A stretch of 64,000 nucleotides of DNA from JBKBIP01 sp046297495. Lineage in GTDB: Bacteria; Planctomycetota; Planctomycetia; Gemmatales; Gemmataceae. The position numbers were made by a program, and so were the translations under genes. The notes under the pieces were generated by a model. The model searched no databases and had not been told where the DNA came from. It was given only the letters and a program-made list of their open reading frames with translations. Below are positions 58,944 to 64,000 of the stretch, piece by piece (the first letter of the stretch is position 1; each line of letters opens with the position of its first letter). The stretch lies in assembly GCA_046297495.1 (NCBI GenBank), contig JBKBIP010000012.1, forward strand, positions 86,822 to 150,821, written 5' to 3'.

Positions 58944-61070
58944 ATGTCGTCCCGATTCACACTGCGCAAGTGCTTGACTCACGTGTTGGCCGGTGTGGGG
59001 ATTTTCACGGCCGGTCTACCCGTCGCGCATGGGCAATTCTACCCTCCGGGCCAACTGGCGCCGCCCGCAGCGAGCGGAATGTATCCCCAGTATCCCGGCG
59101 GCCTCTATCCGCCAGCCACCTATGGCGCGGGGCTGACACCAGGCCAGCCGATGGTCCCCCCCTTCGCCCCCGGCAGCGCCTTCCCCACCAGCTGCCCGAC
59201 TTGCCCTTCCCCCCATTCGCCGTTTATTACTCCCACGCCCCCCAAGGAAAAAGAACCATCTAAAGATCGGGAGCCGCGTCCTCCCGAAGATCGGGACCGG
59301 GACCGGGACCGCGACCGCGAACAACCGCAACAACCCGAACAACCCCAACAGCCCCAGGACCAAGCCCAGCAGCCGCCGACCACCGGCTTCCCCACCGGCC
59401 CCACCGCCGCCGGCGCCGCCCTAGCTGGGGCAGGGATCGCCGTGGCGCCGAATATGTTTGGAAATTTGTTGGGAGGGTATCGGTCAGTGACGTTCCCGGT
59501 GAATCGGGCGAGTGGAAGTGAATTTATTGAAGGGCAGGGTACTACTTTTGTAACTAATGTCAAAGTTTCAGAAAACAACAGTCCAGTACCCCAAGATCGC
59601 ATTTATGCACGATATAACTATTTCAAAAACGCATTGCGAGTGACAGGCATCGGGCCAAATGGGACGCCCGATCCGTTTATTGCTGGACGTGTGAACTTAC
59701 CCCCAGAGACCAGACTTTATGATGTGAACATGTATACATTTGGTGGAGAGAAGACGTTTTACGATGGATTAATGTCTTTGGAAGTGCGTGTCCCATTTCG
59801 AACTACCCTCGCATCAAACTTAAATCTGAATTATGGAAACGTGATGGGTATTACACCTGCAAGATTTAATAATGGTACAATTGTCGGACAGGATCGAGCG
59901 CAATATGTTTTTGGAGGAGCCACACAAATAGTTGAGGGTAATTTGATTGGTCCTGTCTCTAGAGTCGGTGCAACTTTTGATGGTGCGCTGGGGATTGCCA
60001 CAGCTCAAACATTTCTCTTAGTAAGTGAAGGTGACACATTCGATGTTCAAGCAACTCCAGATCAGACATTAGGACAAGAAGACACGGAATTCGGTAATAT
60101 GTCGATTATCTGGAAAGCAACTGTCTATCGATCAGAATCCATTTGGAATTCTGTCGGTCTGGGGATCGGCATTCCAACAGGAAGAAACACACGAATCTCA
60201 GTGACTGATTTCGTGGGTGATCCAAGATTATTTAACGCCGAATATCGACGCCGTCGTGATTTTAATATAAAAAATGAGATTTGGAGTTTATCTCCATATT
60301 TCGCCAGCTTAATTACACCAACACCGCGTTTTTTCATTCAAGGTTTTTGGCAATTTGAATTCCCTTTAAACAAAGCTACTATCACATATTCTGACATCTG
60401 GGAACAAGCTGGACGGATTGCCAATTTTGGAAATGTACTCGACCTTCCGACAGCGGTGCTGGCGTCATCTGAATTTTTGCCAGTGATTCCTCCAGGTCCG
60501 GTGGTTACATTCAATCCACCTCTCATTTTTAGTAACTCACCTGTTCTCGTTGCTCCTAGATTTGCCAATCCACCACAACTGCCAATACCAGGGGCCTTGG
60601 CACCTCCCTTCACAGTGGAACGCAAGATTCGAGAACAAACATTAATGCACTTGGATGTTGGTACTGGTTTTTGGATTGTGCAAAACCCCAATAATCGGTT
60701 TCTGACCGGGCTCGCACCCACTGTAGAACTGCATTACACCTGCACGTTGGAACATGCCCAAATTGTTGAATTGCCACGAGATCAAGTACGTGGTAATGAT
60801 TCTTTATTTTTTACTCCTCAACCTGATGGTTCGTTTCAGTTTACAATCCCGTCTGCCCCCACCGTCGGTAACACGCGCAACCAGATGGACATCCTCGATC
60901 TAACTGTGGGCACAACATTCGTATTCGGTAACCGTGCCATGCTTTCGGTGGGCTGTACCTTCCCGTTACGGGGCGGGGATAATCGCACCTTCGACTTCGA
61001 AGGCCAAGCCATGTTCAACTACTACTTCGGGCCGCGTGGTTTCTCAGCGCCGGCGCCGCCGATGTTCTAA
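58944..61070 (+). CDS. Large secreted beta-rich protein with AT-rich central segment
   Basis: A 708-residue protein with a signal (TLRKCLTHVLAGVGIFTAGLPVAHG). A Pro/Gly-rich linker and a charged tract (KEKEPSKDREP, then repeated RD and QP units) cover residues 30-155. From about 175 on the sequence alternates hydrophobic and polar like an outer-membrane barrel (RIYARYNYFKNALRV, MSLEVRVPFRTTLASNLNLNYG, IWKATVYRSESIWNSVGLGIGIP) and ends in MFNYYFGPRGFSAP. The stretch 59510-60840 is far more AT-rich than both ends of the same gene, yet the frame stays open. AGGAGGAAAA precedes ATG 58944. A barrel is likely but unproven. Confidence 0.85.
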   Translation: MSSRFTLRKCLTHVLAGVGIFTAGLPVAHGQFYPPGQLAPPAASGMYPQYPGGLYPPATYGAGLTPGQPMVPPFAPGSAFPTSCPTCPSPHSPFITPTPPKEKEPSKDREPRPPEDRDRDRDRDREQPQQPEQPQQPQDQAQQPPTTGFPTGPTAAGAALAGAGIAVAPNMFGNLLGGYRSVTFPVNRASGSEFIEGQGTTFVTNVKVSENNSPVPQDRIYARYNYFKNALRVTGIGPNGTPDPFIAGRVNLPPETRLYDVNMYTFGGEKTFYDGLMSLEVRVPFRTTLASNLNLNYGNVMGITPARFNNGTIVGQDRAQYVFGGATQIVEGNLIGPVSRVGATFDGALGIATAQTFLLVSEGDTFDVQATPDQTLGQEDTEFGNMSIIWKATVYRSESIWNSVGLGIGIPTGRNTRISVTDFVGDPRLFNAEYRRRRDFNIKNEIWSLSPYFASLITPTPRFFIQGFWQFEFPLNKATITYSDIWEQAGRIANFGNVLDLPTAVLASSEFLPVIPPGPVVTFNPPLIFSNSPVLVAPRFANPPQLPIPGALAPPFTVERKIREQTLMHLDVGTGFWIVQNPNNRFLTGLAPTVELHYTCTLEHAQIVELPRDQVRGNDSLFFTPQPDGSFQFTIPSAPTVGNTRNQMDILDLTVGTTFVFGNRAMLSVGCTFPLRGGDNRTFDFEGQAMFNYYFGPRGFSAPAPPMF

Positions 61071-61090
61071 TCTGAATGGGTTCCCCACGG

Positions 61091-61127
61091 AGAGCCGCGT
61101 CGCATGACTCGGCTCTTCGTCTCTTTT
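61091..61127 (+). terminator. Terminator after the beta-rich protein gene
   Basis: AGAGCCG (61091-61097) pairs with CGGCTCT (61110-61116), followed by a T-rich stretch ending CTTTTT (61122-61127). It begins 21 bp after the stop at 61070. Confidence 0.65.
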
Positions 61128-61130
61128 TGG

Positions 61131-61169
61131 ATTCATCGGTTCGCGGGGAAACGACGGCCCACGTGAACC
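61131..61169. repeat. Dispersed palindrome, family 1 (copy J), degenerate
   Basis: ATTCATCGGTTCGCG (61131-61145) is a clear left half; the right half CACGTGAACCGG is partial. It follows the terminator hairpin at 61091-61127. Confidence 0.5.
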
Positions 61170-61382
61170 GGCCCGCCGCGCAACTGCTCATCGCATCTCC
61201 CATTTCGTTCTTCTTCAAACACCTGGCCCCACGGCAGGTGCCAGGCGCGCCACGCTCGCATCCATCTTGAAAAATTTTCCATTTTTTACTGGCATTTCAT
61301 CTGGGTTTGGTTATACTAGGGGAAATTAGGAAATTTCGTTCCCATCCTTCTCGTTCTCTCCACTAGAGGAAAGGAGTCCTCG
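61170..61382. other. Remainder of the intergenic region upstream of 61383
   Basis: The gap from 61071 to 61382 is 312 bp in total. After the terminator and palindrome, 61260-61340 is AT-rich (TTTTCCATTTTTTACTGGC, then GGTTATACTAGG) and probably carries the promoter of the next gene. No gene was seen. Confidence 0.4.
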
Positions 61383-62108
61383 ATGGCTAAGAACACACCC
61401 CCTCCCATTCGCATTGGCATTTACGGTTCCGAGGAGACGTTTGTTTCCCACCAACGGCGCGGCTGTGCGTTGTGGGCGCCGGGTTATGCCAACGTGGTCG
61501 CGGCAGCGGGCGCTGCTCCGCGGCCGTTGCAATTGCTACCAGGTTGTTCCTGGGATGAAGTTCTGAACGACGTGGAAGGCGTGGTCTTCACCAGCCAACG
61601 CGGCGGCAACGGCCGACACCAGGCGGAAGAAGAACGCCTGTGCCACTGGTGTCGAGAGCTGCGCATTCCCATTTTGGCGGTCGATCACGGGTTGCACGTG
61701 CTCAACACCACGTTCGGCGGCACGTTGTATCTCGATTTACCCAGCGAGGTGCCCGACGCCTTGCAACACCAGCATCCCGACGAAGACGGCATCCGCCATG
61801 CCATCGCCGTCACCCCCGATACGCGCATCGCCCACATCTATGGGGATGGGGAGATCATCGTCAACAGCAAGCACCGTCAAGGCATCTGCCGAGTAGCCCC
61901 CGGCTTCATCGTCGGCGCCCGGGCGCTGGATGGCGTGATCGAATCGATCGAGCCGGAAAGCGACGACTGGTTCGCCTTGGGCGTGCAATGGCGCCCCGCC
62001 GCCGCCAGCGCTTCGGGCTTGGATATTCAATTGTTCCGCGCTCTGATCGAAGCCTGCGAGCAGCGCCGCAAGGAGCGGGTCCTGGACGATCAATTTGCGG
62101 CGGCTTGA
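61383..62108 (+). CDS. Class I glutamine amidotransferase-like (C26) protein without catalytic residues
   Basis: A 241-residue protein with the layout of PuuD/gamma-glutamyl hydrolase-type C26 proteins: IGIYGSEE start, VEGVVFTSQRGGNG, PILAVDHGLHVLNTTFGGTLYLDL, IIVNSKHRQGI and FALGVQWRPAAAS. In the family these read GICRG, NSxHHQ and GVQWHPE. Here the nucleophile Cys is Asp101, the His of HPE is Arg and its Glu is Ala. It should therefore not hydrolyse gamma-glutamyl bonds and may be a binding or regulatory protein. AAAGGAG precedes the ATG. Confidence 0.85.
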   Translation: MAKNTPPPIRIGIYGSEETFVSHQRRGCALWAPGYANVVAAAGAAPRPLQLLPGCSWDEVLNDVEGVVFTSQRGGNGRHQAEEERLCHWCRELRIPILAVDHGLHVLNTTFGGTLYLDLPSEVPDALQHQHPDEDGIRHAIAVTPDTRIAHIYGDGEIIVNSKHRQGICRVAPGFIVGARALDGVIESIEPESDDWFALGVQWRPAAASASGLDIQLFRALIEACEQRRKERVLDDQFAAA

Positions 62109-62157
62109 TCCACGCATCCGCCACGTTCTGGCGCTTTCATCCAGGAGGGCAATCGCG

Positions 62158-62454
62158 ATGACGACCTCGATACCGGAATCGTTTGCTTTCGATCCAGCGC
62201 GTCATACTTTGGTCCCCAACGAAACCTTGCGGATGTTGGGGGCCCTCTTACACACCGCGTTTCGCCTGCATTGCACCGGGGAAACTCTGGGGGACCGCAA
62301 CGCTTGGGAGCTGGTGCGGGAAGCGCGGCAAAAGCTGCACGAATTGGCCCCCCCTGTGCCCACGGCCATCTCGGAAGAACAGCTGACGCGGTTTTTGGCC
62401 TCCCCGCCCATGACCCCGACTACGACCGGAACAACGAGCCGACAAGCCGCTTGA
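62158..62454 (+). CDS. Small protein of unknown function
   Basis: A 98-residue protein. AGGAGGG precedes ATG 62158. The middle (VPNETLRMLGALLHTAFRLHCTGETLGDRNAWELVREARQKLHEL) looks helical; no signal, transmembrane helix or known motif. It is 49 bp after the C26-like gene and 50 bp before the next gene, all on the same strand, so the three may form an operon. Confidence 0.6.
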   Translation: MTTSIPESFAFDPARHTLVPNETLRMLGALLHTAFRLHCTGETLGDRNAWELVREARQKLHELAPPVPTAISEEQLTRFLASPPMTPTTTGTTSRQAA

Positions 62455-62504
62455 AGGCGACCCGTGTTTCTTTACCCGACCCTTTTTCGACCAAGGATGG
62501 ACGA

Positions 62505-62822
62505 ATGATGATGAAGTATCAAACCGAAGCCAAGTTTCAGGGCTGGCGCGCGCTGGCCATCTTCACCGACAACCGCGAACGCTTGGTGTATCTCGGCCGC
62601 TCCTCCAGCCAGGTGCGGGCCGGCTATCTGAGCGCGTTCCTGGAATGTTTCGATGAGGCGGAACAAGCAGAAGTACGGGCCATTTCCTTGCAGCGCTGGG
62701 AAGGGGCCGCCGACATTGGCCGCTGGGTGCAGCAAACCACCCTGGCCCTGCCCGCCCCATCCGCCGCGCGTGCCAAGAACGCCAGGGATACCGATAATGA
62801 GTACCTAGCGGCTTCTGCGTGA
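62505..62822 (+). CDS. Small protein of unknown function
   Basis: A 105-residue protein that begins MMMKYQTEAKFQGWRALAIFTDNRERLVYLGRSSSQVRAGYLSAFLECFDEAEQAEVRAISLQRW, a compact alpha/beta-like unit followed by a Thr/Ala-rich tail. Any of three adjacent ATGs could be the start; AAGGATGG lies upstream. It is cytoplasmic by composition. No family recognised. Third gene of the 61383-62822 run and followed by a strong terminator. Confidence 0.65.
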   Translation: MMMKYQTEAKFQGWRALAIFTDNRERLVYLGRSSSQVRAGYLSAFLECFDEAEQAEVRAISLQRWEGAADIGRWVQQTTLALPAPSAARAKNARDTDNEYLAASA

Positions 62823-62847
62823 ACGCCGTGGCCGAAAACCTTCCGCA

Positions 62848-62887
62848 CCGGTCGTTCCTCGATAGCGAGGAACGGCCGGGCTTTTTT
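62848..62887 (+). terminator. Rho-independent terminator of the 61383-62822 run
   Basis: CCGGTCGTTCCTCG (62848-62861), loop ATAG, CGAGGAACGGCCGG (62866-62879): 14 pairs with one wobble, followed by TTTTTT (62882-62887). It is the clearest intrinsic terminator in the window. Confidence 0.92.
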
Positions 62888-63344
62888 CTGGAGGGTGTCG
62901 TCATGATCAACAGCCGCATTTTTTTCCTTGTCACCCATTCCTTCCCTGAATAATTTGTCCCTGCATTCCTTTTTTTCTCAATTTCGCGCCAATGAACGGA
63001 CGCGCCGCGTGTTATTATCTCGGCACCACCAAGAACGCCGACAGATAATGTACGGGAGAAAAATGAAGAAAAATGAAAAAGTTGTACCCGTTGTCAGCGT
63101 CTGCGGCACTATGATACGAACATCATTTTCAGGATGGACTGACCCGCGCGTGGTAGCAAATGCGCGTGGAACGAGCAATCTTCGGGTTCCACGAACGTGA
63201 AATGGAAGAATTTAGAAAAAGTTGGCAGATTTTAATGGTCAAGGAAACACGATTCGTTTTATAATCTGCTACTTGCACTTTCCACGGGGAGGCTGCGAGG
63301 CAAGGCCTGTCGGAATCTCATCTTCTAAACGGGGAGTTATTGCA
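62888..63344. other. Intergenic region upstream of the VWA gene
   Basis: About 457 bp, AT-rich from 62920 to 63270. TATAAT at 63260-63265 is a possible -10 for the gene starting at 63345; the -35 is weak. Short plus-strand frames here lack support. Confidence 0.4.
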
Positions 63345-64000
63345 ATGTCAACGGTCAGTCGGTTGAGGGTTGTCGGTGTGGTTCTCACACTGGCAGTCAC
63401 CGGCACAGCCGCCCACTTGTGGGGGGACCCATCATCTAGCACGGGTAAGGACCGTATCTTAAACGGACACATCCAGCCCGCTGTCGCTCGCACGGAAACC
63501 AATCTAGACGAAGCCCTGGCCGCCAGCAAATTCAGTCAGCAGCCCGTGGTGACGTATCGTTCCCAGGCGGATGAGCTGTTGTTTGCCTTGCAGGTACGGC
63601 CGACGTTGGCGGAGACGGCGCGGCGGCCGCGCGATGTGCTGGTGTTGGTCGATACCTCGGCCAGCCAAGCCGGGTTGCCATTGGCGGCGGCCCGGCAGCT
63701 GTGCGCCGAGCTGACCAAGCGTTTGCCCCCCGGGGACCGCTTGGCCCTGTGGACCCTCAACATCCCCAAGGCCACCCGCGATCTCAGCGGCGGTTTCCAG
63801 GCCCCCGGCTCCCCACGCCTGACCGAAGCCCTCGCCGCCCTGGAAGCTGAGTTCCCCTCCGGCGCCACCGATTTGCACGATGGCTTGGCTCGCGCCATCG
63901 ACGCCTTCAAGCAGCACCATCAACCCGGACGCCAGCATGTCATCCTGTTGCTCGGCGATGGCCGGAGCAGCTATCGGCCCCTGACCAACAAGGACCGTTT
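63345..64000 (+). CDS. Secreted von Willebrand factor A domain protein (partial, runs off the window)
   Basis: At least 218 residues are visible from ATG 63345, with GGGGAG upstream. An N-terminal hydrophobic signal-like stretch (LRVVGVVLTLAVTGTAAHLWG) precedes a VWA domain: the strand RDVLVLVDTSASQAG carries the metal-ion site DxSxS, GATDLHDGL the Thr and LLLGDGRSS the Asp. VWA proteins bind partners through a metal ion; planctomycetes often use them in the envelope. The 3' end lies beyond 64000, so domain content further on is unknown. Confidence 0.85.
   Translation, partial: MSTVSRLRVVGVVLTLAVTGTAAHLWGDPSSSTGKDRILNGHIQPAVARTETNLDEALAASKFSQQPVVTYRSQADELLFALQVRPTLAETARRPRDVLVLVDTSASQAGLPLAAARQLCAELTKRLPPGDRLALWTLNIPKATRDLSGGFQAPGSPRLTEALAALEAEFPSGATDLHDGLARAIDAFKQHHQPGRQHVILLLGDGRSSYRPLTNKDR

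Noticed and set aside
59330..59370. Possible CRISPR-like direct repeats in the QP/RD tract of the 58944 gene
   Set aside because: The repeats are low-complexity codons within a coding frame and have no spacers; no CRISPR array was found anywhere in the window.
63049..63200. Short frame beginning MYGRKMKKNEK in the AT-rich gap before the VWA gene
   Set aside because: No ribosome site and no similarity; may be promoter DNA.

Overview
The window looks like a contiguous piece of a high-GC planctomycete chromosome, most likely a member or relative of the Gemmataceae. This is inferred from gene content, since no rRNA or tRNA gene was found. Planctomycete-type families include a DUF1501 secreted protein, a DUF1571 lipoprotein, a DUF4198 protein, stand-alone prepilin-type proteins, a sulfatase, a PQQ-type beta-propeller, HEAT-repeat and proline-rich lipoproteins, and large hybrid signalling proteins. 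Most genes have a clear Shine-Dalgarno sequence, and several use GTG starts. There is one short assembly gap of 10 N at 35757-35766, inside a G/C homopolymer hairpin.

Layout. 161-4730: two related prepilin-type proteins around a DUF4198 protein, then a thioredoxin-like secreted protein and a DUF6174 membrane protein. 5056-9967: a CsrA-receiver fusion converging on a giant CheB-CheR-PAS-histidine kinase-receiver hybrid. 10001-19646: secreted and envelope proteins, a two-RCK potassium channel, a sulfatase, an iron alcohol dehydrogenase and mog. 20133-20908: groES and a single-domain response regulator. 21236-32101, all on the minus strand: a DUF1571 lipoprotein, a GH3-type acyl-adenylating enzyme, an alpha/beta hydrolase and a type II fatty-acid/polyketide-like gene set (ketosynthase, catalytically dead ketosynthase partner, two hot-dog dehydratases, long acyl carrier protein, two SDR reductases). 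32455-37351: PilZ protein, Cys-rich secreted protein, porin and an NhaD-type antiporter. 37809-42336: a nitrogen block amt-glnB-glnA with two textbook sigma-54 promoters. 42536-48613: a coiled-coil membrane protein, a Ser/Thr kinase-receiver-HD-GYP fusion and a 2-keto acid decarboxylase. 49043-52850: small membrane proteins, then a probable metal-efflux set with csrA. 53146-61070: DUF1501, PQQ propeller, guaB, a repeat-bearing secreted protein and a large beta-barrel-like protein with a strikingly AT-rich centre. 61383-64000: an inactive C26-type amidotransferase homologue, two small genes and the start of a von Willebrand A protein.

The most notable systems are: (1) the ketosynthase plus chain-length-factor-like set with GH3 enzyme, which looks like a specialised lipid or polyene pathway; (2) three unusual signalling fusions (CsrA-REC, STK-REC-HD-GYP, CheBR-kinase); (3) a sigma-54 nitrogen regulon whose P-II protein lacks the uridylylation tyrosine; and (4) at least three families of dispersed palindromic or short interspersed repeats between genes, usually near gene ends. 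Shared gene order and conserved residues were read by eye; no database search was run.
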